Made by a program: the position numbers and the translations under genes. From Nothopassalora personata (Eukaryota > Ascomycota > Dothideomycetes > Mycosphaerellales > Mycosphaerellaceae), in the NCBI GenBank assembly GCA_033816765.1, contig CM066287.1, forward strand, positions 3,038,001 through 3,102,000: DNA of 64,000 nt, in the 5' to 3' direction. Below, piece by piece: positions 1 to 12,109 of the stretch; the first letter of the stretch is position 1; every line of letters starts with the position of its first letter. The notes under the pieces were generated by a model, which made no database searches, was not told the DNA's origin, and saw only the letters and a program-made list of their open reading frames with translations.

Positions 1-1538
1 GAGTTCGAAGGGAAGCATTACCTACTATGCCTATAGTAAGGAAGGCTATATAGTAAAGAACTGCCGCGGAAAGAAAAATATAGTACGCCGCGAGCAATTT
101 AATATAATGTAATAAGGAACTAGTAAACTCGAGAGTAGTGTTAGACTACTAGGTAGTACCGACTATACTCGAGGAGTAGAGGAGAGGGTCGACGAAAGCG
201 ACATACCCCTCCTAGACCTCTCTTAAGGACGAGGAGGATACTATAGTTATATAAACTAACTACGACAGTTTAGAAGGACATGCTAGTTTAATATAATCTA
301 GATAAGGGACGCCTTAGAAAACTAATAGGTATCTAGGGATAAGAGGATCGAGACGGTACGATAACGATTAAAGAATATAATCGAGGCTATTACGGCGACC
401 GAACTAACGGTCCAGCTCTAAGAATAGCTCGACGATACGTTGCTTACCCTCGAAGACCTTATAGACACTACACCTATACGTACGGAGGTACGTAATAAAA
501 TCTAAGAAGTGGTAAACTAACTAGAGAACTAAGTAGACACCCTAATAGAGAGGCTTAATCTATAAGAAGAAACATTCGGTATAATAAACACTATCTAACG
601 TCCCGAAACGACTACTAAAGACAACGAAGCAATAACGGATAAACTCGAGAATAAAACTAGGACGTTTAGAACTACGATACATAGCTATACCTTAGATTAA
701 CTACGACAATTTAAAATGACCTAACGAAACATTCTAATACTACAACTCTAGGGAAAATAAGAGGGACTCCCCCGCGAGGTTATAGAGGACATCTACGACT
801 AGAGGGATAATCTTCTAACCGAGCTAGAAATGCGGATCTCCTAGATAAACGGGGAGAACGCACTAGGACGCCTATGTTGCATAAAGAACTACCTACGCTA
901 CGCTATAAGGCGGTTAGACATAATTATAACCTAGGCGGAGGAAAGCCGAGTAGCGATAAGGAAGCTTAAGGATACTTACGACTAGCTACGTAGCCGACGG
1001 TGTTATATTATCCGCTAGATCGAACGATAGTACTATATAATATAACATAAAGATGTACTAAGAACATTTAGAATAATAGTAAGAAGAGTCGACTACGAGA
1101 TCGATCGCGATACTCGAAATAGTTACGGAACCCTTTATTAGCGTTTCTATTACTAAGACTCGTGTTAAACCTATTACTCCGCTAAGGAAGGCGTAGGGTA
1201 TTTCCTATAGTAACCGTAAGGAACCCTAGGAGCGATATATAGGTAGAATGCTACGCTCCGAGAAATAGATATCGACGAATCCTACTACGACGATAGAGAC
1301 GATAAAGAAAACTAGGACCCCGAGTAGAGCGGATCGTAGTTACTAGGACTATAGGAAGAAAGTTAAGATACTACCGGGCTAGACACTATCGAAGAAAGCG
1401 AGGATACCGGAGAAGAGTTAGAAGAAGAAGACTCTTCTGAAGAAGAGAGCAGCGAATCTAAAGACGACGATAATAAGGTACTTACATTTACGATCGACGC
1501 ACCTAAAGAAGTATACGACCTACTAGTGTATATTACGA

Positions 1539-1554
1539 GACGGAACGAAGAAGT
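1539..1554. repeat. 16-bp target-site duplication, left copy
   Basis: GACGGAACGAAGAAGT is repeated exactly at 2317-2332 and brackets the 1555-2316 insertion. The homologous site in element D (around 30,930) has no insertion, which confirms it as the target sequence. Its length fits target-primed reverse transcription, not LTR integration, which gives 5 bp here. Confidence 0.85.
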
Positions 1555-2316
1555 TTGATTGATTGATTATTCCATTAACGTGCTATTTGAGTCAAAGACT
1601 ATGCAACACGGGTCTCGAGAACGAGGCCAAAATTTGAGAGAAGGAGAAAAGCCCCGTCGTACCCCGGACGTAAAAACTCCTTAAAAGATGCGAGCAACGC
1701 TCGCTATTCGAACCGTAAATCGAATATATTGCGGCGTAGTACGCGCGTACCCGGTAGTCGTGTCTTGTCGAGAATTGCGGTTTGTCGCCTTGCCCCGGGC
1801 GAGACAAGTTTTGCGCCCGTGTCTCGTTCTTGTTTCAAAAAGCCAAGCCGGCCGTACCCGTACGCACCGAGCAAAATCCCAAGAAACACCCGTTGCCTCT
1901 GTTTCAATCCAGTCGCGTTCTCCGGTCTCGAGTGTAGCTCCTCGGTCGCAGTGGCCTCGCTGTCGTCCCCCCCTCGGCCTCTCTTGGTTCCAGCCGTGCA
2001 GTATACGTGGTTTGCGCCCCTAAACGCCTCTCTTGGTTCCAGCCGGCAGTTTACGTGGTTTGCCGGGACGACAGGTAGACAGCGCCTTCGTTGTTCGAGC
2101 GACGTGTACGCTATGTACGTCGCTTTCCCTTCTCGCAGTTCCGGAGTTCTTGTTTGTAGATTTTGAGCGTATCTCGTTCGTTCGGTTCGTCCGACCTGTC
2201 TTTTCTTGTTTCGAGTCGAGTAGGCTTGTATTTTTCGAGAGAGAGAGTCTTAGTTTCTCTTCGTCGTAACGAAGATACTTACGTCGTCCGCCGCGTGAAG
2301 GCGCTCTCTATAGGAC
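1555..2316 (-). mobile_element. 762-bp non-LTR-like (SINE or truncated LINE) insertion in element A
   Basis: Inserted sequence flanked by a perfect 16-bp duplication. Read on the minus strand it ends in a short tandem tail (about three ATCA units), as expected for the 3' end of a non-LTR retrotransposon. It has no terminal inverted or direct repeats. Composition differs from its host: CA and TG are common, so it has escaped most RIP. Two imperfect units of about 45 bp (starting near 1976 and 2028, both containing CTCTTGGTTCCAGCCG and ACGTGGTTTGC) form an internal tandem repeat. No reverse transcriptase or convincing protein was found, so it is either non-autonomous or a 5'-truncated LINE; I do not recognise the family. 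Confidence 0.6.
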
Positions 2317-2332
2317 GACGGAACGAAGAAGT
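2317..2332. repeat. 16-bp target-site duplication, right copy
   Basis: Exact copy of 1539-1554, marking the right edge of the inserted non-LTR-like element. Confidence 0.85.
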
Positions 2333-2789
2333 CTTTCTAAGGATATAAGGAAAACAACACCTATATCTAGTAGAGTTTAATAAGATACTCGATACTATAC
2401 GATATATAGTTTAGAGACATCTACGGATTATAGAAGTTAAAGACTTCTACCGAGTAGTCTAGGAGCGACTACCGGTAGGCAGTTAGATAATCCACGGAGG
2501 ATACATTATACCGTTAGGACTTATAGTCCTAGATTTACTACGACAAGCCGTATAACATATAAAGGCTCTCTACTTATAATTATAAAGGATCTAGGAACGT
2601 AACTAACGAAATGCATAGACACTAAGCGCTTCGCTATAGGTTTAAGCCGAAGCCTTACGATACGAAATGTAACGTTCTACCCGGCATTTAGGAAAAGGAT
2701 CGACTCCTTAGGAATAAGCGACTAAAAGGAGTTATATAGCATATAATAAGCTTAAGCATTAACAGTAGTCTTCCGAATAGTAGTAATCG

Positions 2790-5497
2790 TTAATAGTTAT
2801 AGGACTAGAGTTATAATTGACTCCGGAGCGAGCAGGAACTTTGCCTCCGAAGCATTTATAAGAATTAAAGGGATCGTAACCTAATAGAAGAACGAAGGTT
2901 ATAAACTAATCGCGGTAGACGGATTAGCCTTACCTAGCGTAGAACGAGAGACGATACCGTTACTACTAGTAATCTAACGGTACTACGAGGAAATTGTCTT
3001 AGATGTTACTAACATAGCTAGTTATAAGATCGTACTAGGCATACCTTAGTTAAGAAAGCATAATCTAGTTATCGACTAGAGAAGAGGAGTACTTATATTC
3101 GAGTAATGCGATTACGTTATCGACATTAATCCTACGTAGCGGTAGCGTTCGCTAGTAGATAAGGTAAAGAGATAGCTTAATCGAATAGAGCTTACGCCGA
3201 CTAGAAGGATAGAAGAACTACCTTCGACCGGGATAGACACTAGCGTAGGGCCGCCGGGTTATAAAGTCACTAGAAGTAATAGACTTAACGCACTATCGAA
3301 GGATACTAACATTTCGGAGTTAACTATCCCTAAGGAGTACCTTAAATAGAAGAGGCTCTTTAAAGAGGAAAAGGGTAGAGACGCCTTACCTAAGTACTAA
3401 CTATAAAATTATAAGATAAACATTTAGCTAGGAAAGAGCCTCTATAGAGATCCCTATATCTAATGTCTAAAAAAGAGCTAACAACCCTACGAGAATAGCT
3501 AAAGAAGAACCTAGTAAAAGGACAAATACGAAAATCGACCTTAAGCGCAGTATCTCTATATATGTTTATTCTAAAAGTAAACGGGAAACTACGACTCGTA
3601 TAAGACTACCGAAAGCTAAACGAGATTACTATTAAGAACCGATATTCACTACCGAACATCGAAGAAGCATAGGATAGATTAACCGGATTAGACTAGTACA
3701 CGAAGATCGATTTATAAGACGCCTTCTACACTATCCGTATAGCGGAAGGAGAAGAATAGAAAACCGCATTTAGGACTCGATATAGACTATATAAGTTCTT
3801 AGTTATACCTTTTAGATTAACTAATACACTAGCCGCATTCTAAGACCTAATTAACGAGACACTAAGAGACCTGCTAGACGTATGTGTTATTACCTATATC
3901 GACGATATCCTTATCTATATAAAAGGGATACTCTAGTAACACATACGATAAGTCTAGGACGTACTCGAACGATTATCTAAAATAGGTTTCCGGACGGTAC
4001 CGAAGAAATGCGAGTTCTATAAGAAAGAAGTTAAATTCTTAGGATTTATTATTAGCACAACTAGAATCTAGATCGACCTAGCTAAAACATAGTCTATTAG
4101 AGAATAGCTAGAGCTAACATACGTTAAGGACGTACGATTATTCCTCAGCCTAGCTAACTATAACCGGAAATTCATTAAGGACTATTCGAAAACATCGATA
4201 CCTATAACGATGCTTACGAAGAAGGATGTTAAATAGGCATAGGGTAGCGTATAACGACTAGCATTCGAACGACTAAAGGAATAGTACGCCTTAGTACTAA
4301 CGCTTTAATTATTCGACGGTACGAAGGAAGTCTAAATCGAAACGGACGCATCGGATATAGCTATCGGAGCATGCCTTACGTAGGAGTATAATAGGTAACG
4401 ACACCTAGTAGCCTACTACTTAAGGAAACTATTACCCGCGGAATAAAACTACGATATCTATAATAAGGAGCTTCTCGCTATTGTCGCTATAATGTAGCAC
4501 TAGAGAATATATGCGGAAGGAGCACCTAGACTAACGATTCTTTCTAATTATAAGAATCTTACCTACTTTACTACGACTAAACTACTAATAAGAAGATAGT
4601 ACCGCTAGTCGGAACTACTCGGTTAGTACAAGTTTGAAATCCGCTATACACCCGGTAAAGACAATAGTAGGACCGACGTACTAAGCCGAAGAAGCGACTA
4701 TATAGAAGGAAAAGAACTAGTGCGATAATAAATACTAAAGGCGAACCCTAATAGAAGCCTTAGTACTAATATAAAGGAGTTTAATAATATAGTACGTGTT
4801 CTTTAAGACATAGAAGAACAATTCCTAATAGTATAGGGGAAATACTAGGTACCGAAGGACCGAGAAGAAGAATATATACGACAATATTACGACGAACTAA
4901 CCTACGGGCACCCCGGAACATCTAAGATAGTAGAACTTATTTAGAGGAGCTTCGTATTCCCGTAGTTACGATAGAAAGTACTACGATACATTAAACAATA
5001 CGAACACTATTAGAAAAACAAAGCCGTAAGACACGTAAAGTACGGCGAGATACAATTCCGGACACTACTAATAAACCTATAGGACGAAGTTACGATAGAC
5101 TTTATTACTAAGTTACTAACATCCTAGGATTAAACCATAGAACAATAATATAACATAATATTAGTTATAGTAGACCGACTTATAAAATACGTATACTTCA
5201 TTCCTACATCTAAAACGTATAATGTAGAGTAACTCGGACACCTCGTACTCGATCGACTCGTACGATACTATAGATTCCTAAAGGTCTTTATTATAGATAG
5301 AGACAAGTTATTCACAACTAACTACTAGAAAACCTTAGTTTCTACGATCGGAATTAAACATAAGCTATCTACTACCTACTATCCGTAAACTAATAGGTAA
5401 ATAGAAAAAATGAATTAAACCCTAGAACAATATCTACGACACTATATTAACTATATATAGGATAATTGGGTTATACTCCTACCTATAGCATAGTTAG
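2790..5497 (+). pseudogene. Pol of element A (protease, RT, RNase H, start of integrase), RIP-inactivated
   Basis: The aspartic protease motif IDSGAS is readable at about 2815-2832. RT follows with the catalytic YIDD box intact at 3895-3906, then RNase H (about 4330-4680) and the integrase zinc finger and core (about 4870-5480). In-frame TAG/TAA codons throughout make it non-coding; most sit where Trp (TGG) or Gln (CAA/CAG) would be expected, the RIP signature. The frame is cut in the integrase C-terminal region by element B and continues at 19130. Confidence 0.75.
5493..5497. repeat. Target-site duplication GTTAG of element B, left copy
   Basis: GTTAG directly precedes the 5' LTR of B and recurs directly after its 3' LTR at 19125-19129. 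Joining the two flanks restores a continuous integrase reading of element A. Confidence 0.85.
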
Positions 5498-5691
5498 TGT
5501 AAGGGGCAGCCTAGTAGCTAACCCTTACATGTAGCCTTACATGTAACATGCGGTCGCGACCGGCTACTAAGCCGCACGTAACACGCATACGTACACCTTA
5601 CGACGCGTAATGCGTCTTGAAAAAAGGTAAGAATTAGTTTATCTACGACTAGAGGTCGTGGGCGTGCTATACATTACGACATCCCTTAATA
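5498..5691 (+). repeat. 5' LTR of element B (194 bp)
   Basis: Starts TGTAAGGGGCAGCC and ends CCCTTAATA, where the final CA has become TA. It matches the 3' LTR, which is split between 11885-11922 and 18969-19124 (38+156 = 194 bp). The segment AAGAATTAG at 5629-5637 is complementary to CTAATTCTT at 5695-5703, three bases past the LTR, which is a Tf1-type self-priming arrangement. Confidence 0.85.
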
Positions 5692-5694
5692 GTT

Positions 5695-5703
5695 CTAATT
5701 CTT
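5695..5703 (+). other. Self-complementary primer-binding site of element B
   Basis: CTAATTCTT lies three bases after the 5' LTR and is the exact reverse complement of AAGAATTAG at 5629-5637 in the LTR. No tRNA-complementary primer-binding site with the usual TGG start is present. In Tf1/sushi-type elements the 5' end of the RNA folds back and primes its own reverse transcription; the same layout, with compensating base changes, occurs in element E. Confidence 0.6.
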
Positions 5704-5789
5704 CTCTTCGTTACAATCTATATACGCTATAGAGTCCAAACGCGACGATAGCAGCGCTACGCCTACGGCTCCCCTAAGCCCTAGGGCCT

Positions 5790-6890
5790 AGTAATAAGCG
5801 AGGCGTGTAGCCTTAGTCGTAAGGAGGGATGCCCTTCGGGTAGAGGTTAAGGAGAAGGGGATATAGAGGGAGATTAAATAGTTAGAGATCTTACGGGACG
5901 TAAGCGTGCCGCCGGCGGACCCTTAGGGCGAATCTAGCGGAGAACTATCCCCTACTCCCCCTCCTCTATCTATAGTAACTAACGATAATATCGTAGCTCG
6001 AGGCGCGGCCGCATCGTATACGACACGTTTACGTCTTAAAGAACCTACGCCTTTTAGAGGGGACTCGATTAAGAAAGTACGGGTATTCCTAAGGGAGCTC
6101 TCTCTTATCTTTACCCTCTTAGGCGGTACGTATGCGACGAACGAGTTAAAGGTCCTGTATAGGGTTATGTACCTAAGCGGAGAGGTAAGTAAGCGATAGT
6201 ACGCTAACTATAGCGTCCTTAACCTTAAAGGGTATATATACTAGGACTTTAAGGAGTTCTATCGAGACGTATACGGTAACCCTATAAACCGCGTGCTTAA
6301 ACGTAATGTTAGAGTATAAGGCGGTAAAATAGAAGGATAACTAGATAGTACGTTAGTTTACGACTAAGCTAGATGTTATAGAGGATTAGTTAGGGGACTA
6401 TACGGAGGCGTAACGCGTACGACATATACTCGCTAAGCTTACGCCTAGCCTACGGTCCGCAATCGTTAAGTTTTATAACATCCTAATAACTAGAGAGGAA
6501 CTAGTAATCCTAGCTTCGCGCATTAAAAGCACGGAGCGTAGTAGCGGAGGGTACGACCGCGGGTAGTATAGTCGCCGTAGGCGAGAGACTAAGGGCGACT
6601 AAGGGCGAAGCGATCGTAGCTTAAAGTAGTAGAAGTATAGTTAGGCGTCGCGCGACCCGGGTACGAGTTACTAGCGGGACGCCGGCGGATCGTCTATAAC
6701 CTTCGATAGGGCTAAAGCAGAGTACTATAGATGCTATAAGAAGGGTTACATTAAGACGGATTGCCCGAATAGGCACCTATAGAAGGACCGTAATACGTAA
6801 GCGGTTCGTAGGGTAGACGCTACGAAGGCTCTAACTAAGAAGGGTAGCGACTAGGGAAAAGGTAGAGGACTAGAAGTAGGTCGCTCCTAA
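5790..6890 (+). pseudogene. Gag of element B (RIP-inactivated)
   Basis: Degenerate capsid-type gag. The zinc knuckle at about 6724-6768 reads YYRCYKKGYIKTDC: the first Cys (TGC to TAC) and the His (CAC to TAC) of C-x2-C-x4-H-x4-C have both become Tyr by the two strand forms of the same CpA transition. Stops are frequent. The matching gag of element E is on the minus strand at about 38,600-39,450. Confidence 0.65.
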
Positions 6891-6899
6891 GTCCGAGTT

Positions 6900-9800
6900 T
6901 TCCTAAAGTCGACCCTTTAAGGCGAGTGGATGTGTGTCTAGCGCGTCACTTGCGAGGCGTAGTCGAGACTCGTAAGGGCTTTCGCGAGGCTACGTTTCTC
7001 CTAGATAACTGTGCGGATCTTAGCCTAGTATCGTATAAGTATATACTCCGACATTAAATGTAACCTATTAATAGGGTAAGGCTACCAAAGTTAGAGTTAT
7101 ATACGCATAACCTAGGGTATTGCTACGGCGCCTTTACGGTTCGGCTACGACTCGCTAATAACGCGGGAGTAGAGCGCGTAAGTAACGCTATCTACTACGC
7201 GGTACCTATAGGTAGGCTATTAGTAATTTTAGGTAGACCCTAGAGGCAACGTAATCGGATCGTAAAGAGCGATTATAAGGACTAGTAGTACTACGGTATA
7301 GAGACGCCTACGATTTAGTAGCGTAACGTACGCAAGTTCCTTAAGGATCTCGAGAGCTTAAAGTAAGTTTATACGATAAGTGTTCGGGCTATTACTATAG
7401 CAGTACCCGAAGGAGAGGGCCCCTCGTAGCCTAAAGAATTTATAGACTTCCGAGATGTATACGCACCTAATGAGTAGGCGAAGCGTAAGATGCCCGACGG
7501 GGTTAAGCATACGATTAATCTCGTTAAAGGAAAGAAACCCCCTTTTAAGCCGCTATACTACCAGTCCTTAACTAAGCTAGAGGCCTTAAAGGAGTACCTT
7601 ACGTAAGCAATGGAGAAGGGGTGGATTAGGCGATCCGTAAGCGAGGCGGGTGCGCCTATCTTGTTCGTACTAAAGAAAGACGGTACCCTTAGGCTCTATG
7701 TAGACTATAGAGGCTTAAATAAGATTATAGTAAAGAACCGATACCCCCTGCCCCTAATTAGCGAGACGCTAGATAGGCTATTAGGTTCTAGGTTCTTTAC
7801 TATAATCGATTTAAAGGACGCCTACTATCGTATCCCTATTAAGCGAGGCGATAAGTGGAAGACTGCGTTTCGCACGCGATACGGATACTACGAGTACCTA
7901 GTAATGCCGTTCGGGTTAACTAACGTACTAGTAACCTTTTAAGGGTATATTAACAAGGCGCTAACCGGCTTAGTTAATGACATTTACGTAGTCTACCTAG
8001 ATAATATCCTTATCTATAGCGAGACGCGTAAGATACACGTACGAGCCGTACGCGAAGTGCTTACGAGGCTACGGAAGTTTACTCTATTCGTAAACCCTAA
8101 GAAGTGTCGCTTCTTCTAGGAGAATACCGAGTTCCTAGGATTTATCGTAAGTATCGTAGGCATATCGATAGATAGGAGTAGGGTAGCCGCAATCGAGGAA
8201 TGGCCTACGCCTACGAGTTTTTATAAGGTTCAATCCTTCCTAGGATTCTATAACTTCTATAGGCGCTTTATCGAAGGGTACTCGAGGATTACCAAGCTAT
8301 TAATAGACCTACTAAAGGGATGTAAGAATAGCAAGAAGTAAGAGCCTCTTATATAGTCCGCTTACGAGGAGTAAGCGTTCTAACGGCTAAAGGCTAGGTT
8401 TCTCGGAGCACCTATCCTAAGGCACTTCGATCCTTCGTTACGTACGAGGGTTAAGACGGATACCTTAGGCTTTACGATTATAGGCATTATCTCTTAGCTA
8501 TTTAGGACTAAGTAGCATCCAATTGCCTTCTATTTACGTAAGATAATACTAGCCGAGCATAACTACGAGACGCACGATTAGGAGCTACTTATAGTAGTTA
8601 AGGCTTTTAAGCATTAGAGGCTATACTTAGAGGGCGCTACGCATACGGTACGAGTACTAGTCGACTACGCTAACCTATAGGGCTTTATAACAGTAAAGTA
8701 GCTAAATAGGCGGTAAGCTTAATAGGCTACGTTCCTATAGTCTTTTAATTTTATAGTAGAGTATCGGCCGGGTAAGACTAACCTAGCCGACGCGCCTTCG
8801 AGACGTAGTAACTACGTAGCTATAACGTAATAAACTTCAAACTTACTACCTACCTTATAAAGTAAGCTATCTTTCTAGAAGGAGTCTCTAGAAGGGATAA
8901 GCGAGCCGACGGTAAAGCGCGCGCTTACTACCTACGAGGCGATATAGGGCGACATAGGCGCGGTAATAGCAGTACGGAGAGGTGACCTTCCCTATTAAGA
9001 TAAGCCGTCGTTACTAGTAGTAGTGTGCGCTACAGTAATATAGGGTTAAGCTTATAGCTCGACGGGTAAGTTAATCCTACTCTTAATAAAGATCGCGTAG
9101 TAGTAAGACGACTAGTGTATCGTATGCTTAGCGTAGGCGCTAAGCGCGAGGGACGCTAAGGGATAGTATGTAAAGGATAACCTTATGTACTACGGAGACG
9201 CGATCGTAGTACCTAGGGATCACGTAATTAGGTCGTATCTAATTCGTATATACTACGACGACGTCCTCGCGGGTTACTTTAGAAGGACTAAGACTAAAGA
9301 GCTATTACGACGTAATTATTAGTAGGACTTACTTAGTACGGACGTAAAGTAATACGTCTAAGCCTATAGAACCTACTAGGGTTCGAAGGCTAAACGCTAT
9401 CGACCCTATAGTAGGCTATAACCGCTTCCTAGACCGGAGCGGCCGTAGTAGGAAATTACTATAGATTTCATTACGGACCTACCTCTAAGCACGCGAGCCG
9501 GTTACGTGTATAATACGATCCTAGTAATAGTCGATCGCTACTTAAAAATAAGCTTATACATCCCGACGACGAAGACTTATATAGCCGTAGAGCTTACGAG
9601 GCTCCTACGAGACGAAGTCGTACGACACTATAGTGTCCCGTTAGGTATAGTAAGCGACCAAGGTCCGGTCTTTACTAGTTAGTTTTAGAGTAACTTCTAC
9701 TTCGAGGCGCGTATAAAGCGTAAGCTATCTACGGCCTTTTACCCTTAGACTAACGGCTAAACTAAGAGGGTAAACTAAACCCTCGAATAATATCTTCGTT

Positions 9801-10511
9801 ATTACTATAGTAACAATTAAACTAAGTAGGCTAAGTAGCTTATAGTTGCTAAATTCGTAGCTAACAATAGTATCTACCTAATACTACGGATAAGTCCGTT
9901 CGAGATAGCGTACGGTTAGCGACCTAAGATTGCCCCTATACTAACTAGATCTCGAGACGAGACCTGGGGGGGGAAGTACTAGTAGCGGTAATAGCTACGA
10001 GTCGCATGCGAAAACTACGCGCTACACTCGAGGAGCGATAGAAGGCTACAGTAGAAAGCTAGGCTCGCTACTATAATAAGACCTACTAAGCTAAGACCTA
10101 CCGCGTAGGTAACTTAGTCCTATTGTTAACGAAGAACCTTAAGTTAGCAGTACTAAAGAAGAAGATAGGTCCGAAGTTCATCGGCCTATACCGCATTACG
10201 GACGCTATTGGTTCGTAGGCGTACCGCCTAGCGCTACTAGCCGACTTAAGGCTCTATAACGTCTTCTATATCTCTCTCCTCGAGCCGTATATCGGTAGCG
10301 ATAAGGATGGACCCGTACCCCCTCTAGCTAATAAGGACGGAGAGTATAAGGTAGAGGTAGTGCTAGATAGGCGTAAGCGTAAGGGTAAGCTATAGTATCT
10401 AGTCTAGTAGAAGGACTAGCTAGAGGAGTATAATAGCTAGGAACCGGCGGAGGGCCTCGCGAATGCGGATCGCATAGTAGCCGACTATAAGGCGTTAAGG
10501 AGAAGTAAATA
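6900..10511 (+). pseudogene. Pol of element B (protease, RT, RNase H, integrase, chromodomain), RIP-inactivated
   Basis: A protease-like LLDNCADL reading occurs near 7005. RT is partly open at 7610-7942 (motifs VDYRGLNK and PFGLTN visible). The catalytic box at 7994-8005 reads YLDN, the second Asp codon having changed GAT to AAT. RNase H lies at about 8350-8770, the integrase zinc finger and core at about 9180-9950, and a C-terminal chromodomain-like segment at about 10,345-10,500 (EVVLDRRKRKGK, then EPAEGLANAD). Many in-frame TAG/TAA codons make it non-functional. Confidence 0.75.
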
Positions 10512-10699
10512 AGACTAGTATAGGAGCACTAGAGTATAAATAAAACTTTTCTTAACTATAAACAAAATAAAAGCTAAAGAGTAGTACGCCTACTAGGGGC
10601 TACGTAGAGTAGTAGTAGGCGAGGAGCCCGCGAGTAGCGTGTGAGGCGAGCGCCTCAGTTGTCGTCGTCGCGTAGTAACTTAGGTAGGAATGCCTAGTC

Positions 10700-11500
10700 G
10701 GCGGCGGTAGTGTCGATGTTCTACGCCTATAGGAACTAGGACTACGGTTAGTAGGGTACACGTATACGAGGAACATGCGACTTACGGCGCGGCCGAGTTC
10801 GAACAGCCTATTAAGGGCGCGGTTCTACTCCTACTAGAGCGCAAGGGCTACGGCGGCGGGGGCGGCGGTAGTAGTAGCGGCGGCGGGGGCACGTATACGG
10901 GTCTCCCCGGCACGCTTGTACTTATAGGCATTAAACTGCCTAATAGCCTATAGAAAGGGTTAGCCGAAGTATAGGAGACGTACTAGAGCCCCCCCCCCGC
11001 GAGTAGTAGTCGACTCGTAGGAGCGAAGTAGCGACTTACCTCCGTAATGTCGTTACCTAGCTAGGTACATAGGCGGATCTACTCTACTAGCTCCTACTAC
11101 TAGAGGTCTATAGGCGCCTAGCCCATTATAGCCGTAAGGAAGTCGCGCTAGGAGCGCGCGGCGCGTAGGCGGCTTACTAGCGAGGCGATAGCGTAGCTAG
11201 TGTTAGGCGCGTACTTATGTCTATTACGCCTATAGCGGCCGCACTTCTTTAGGAGCTCGCCGGTAGTAACACTATTACAGTTATCGGCTTCGTCTAGTAA
11301 GTAGTTAGTATATAAATCGTAGGCGGCGCGCGTAGAGACTTACCCTTAACGAAGTATAGGAGGCACCGTATGTATATATTAATCCTCTACGAGAGCTTAG
11401 TAGCGGGCGAGGGCGTTAGTAGCTACGAGGGGGATGCTAGTCGCTTACGACTACTAGGCGTTCTAGGTACGTCGCGTACTAGAGCCGCCTAGCGGCGCTC
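10700..11500 (-). pseudogene. Antisense accessory ORF of element B (Cys-motif protein), RIP-damaged
   Basis: Between pol and the 3' LTR, the minus strand has a protein-like frame whose residues are conserved in element E (+ strand, about 27,690-28,380) although both copies carry RIP stops. The clearest block, about 11,290-11,050 here, includes VTTGELLKKC followed by a Cys motif and a conserved AIAS-LV-RLRAAR helix. The motif reads C-G-R-Y-x6-Y; with Tyr standing for RIP-converted Cys, it is C-x2-C-x6-C, the same spacing as in the accessory ORFs of A, D and G. Function unknown. Boundaries are approximate. Confidence 0.5.
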
Positions 11501-11884
11501 GTCTTCTAAGGTGCTAGTAGTACTATCGCTACTAATACTACGGAAGGAGGCGGAGTGGCTAGAGGACGGGGGTGAGGTAGATATAATAATAATAATGCTA
11601 GCGAGGCGCTTACGGTAAGGGTACGGTGCGGGTACGTAGTAGTAGTATAGCGGAGGTAGTGCGCTAGGGAACGTGCTAGAGAATAGGGCTAGGTTAGGCT
11701 AGAGTTTTATGCCCCTAACTAGCTACGTTGGTATAGTAACTAAGCCTTACTTACCTACACCTACATAACGACACGTACGCAACCCGTATGTAGGCCGTAT
11801 AGTAACTATAGTTCTAGAAGTACGTAGGAACCTCTACGTAGTAACTAGCGAGCTAAGGATAGCTCGCACGGGAGGGGAGGCAAT

Positions 11885-11922
11885 TATAAGGGGTAGCCTA
11901 GTAGCTAACTCTTACATGTAGC
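11885..11922 (+). repeat. 3' LTR of element B, first 38 bp (split by element C)
   Basis: Begins TATAAGGGGTAGCC, matching the 5' LTR start TGTAAGGGGCAGCC after RIP, and is cut after position 38 by insertion of element C. It continues at 18969. Confidence 0.85.
11918..11922. repeat. Target-site duplication GTAGC of element C, left copy
   Basis: GTAGC immediately precedes the TGTCACGG start of element C and is repeated at 18964-18968 directly after its end. The uninterrupted B LTR at 5' has a single copy at the equivalent place. Confidence 0.9.
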
Positions 11923-12109
11923 TGTCACGGGGTGGCCTTGACCTTGGACCTTTCGCCGGCTTAACCGCGGACCTTCCGGATCGGGTTAGCGCGGTTTGGC
12001 ACGAGATCGACCTTGCTTCTCTCTTCTCTCTCGTTCTTAGACTCTTCGTAGATTGTAATTATTCACGACTTGACTCCTACACTCTCCGGATCTCATATCG
12101 CCCGTGTCA
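11923..12109 (+). repeat. 5' LTR of element C (187 bp)
   Basis: Begins TGTCACGGGG and ends CCCGTGTCA, so it has the TG...CA termini. Identical to 18777-18963. If priming follows Tf1, RNA starts near 12048, making 11923-12047 U3 and the rest R/U5; a CT-rich stretch (about 12017-12035) precedes that point. Confidence 0.95.

Larger units (their letters stand above)
1..2790 (+). pseudogene. Gag region of element A (RIP-inactivated)
   Basis: Degenerate gag and linker region with no long open frame. Around positions 28-72 one frame reads as a CCHC zinc knuckle (C-x2-C-x4-H-x4-C) in which the first two Cys and the His have all become Tyr, exactly as TG-to-TA and CA-to-TA changes would do; only the last Cys survives. 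This knuckle may belong to a gag copy that starts left of the window. A second stretch (about 1080-1550) ends in an acidic Glu/Asp/Ser-rich tail and matches element D 30475-30910. D lacks the sequence equivalent to A ~300-1075. The region is interrupted by the 1555-2316 insertion. Confidence 0.6.
1..5497 (+). mobile_element. Element A, left part: RIP-degraded Ty3/gypsy retrotransposon
   Basis: Left half of a degenerate chromovirus-type LTR retrotransposon; its 5' LTR lies outside the window. Gag-like sequence is followed by protease, reverse transcriptase, RNase H and the start of integrase, all on the + strand and broken by many TAG/TAA codons. The base pattern (few CA/TG, many TA, CG retained) is that of RIP acting on CpA. 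The integrase frame is cut at 5497 by element B and resumes at 19125 after a GTTAG target duplication. Element D (~30185-36115) is a second copy of the same family with an internally deleted gag, and serves as the uninterrupted reference. A 762-bp unrelated insertion lies in it at 1555-2316. Confidence 0.85.

Noticed and set aside
1729..2166. Open reading of 145 codons in the 762-bp insertion
   Set aside because: Arises from a GC-balanced stretch, overlaps others in all frames, and has no known motif or start context; not supported as a gene.
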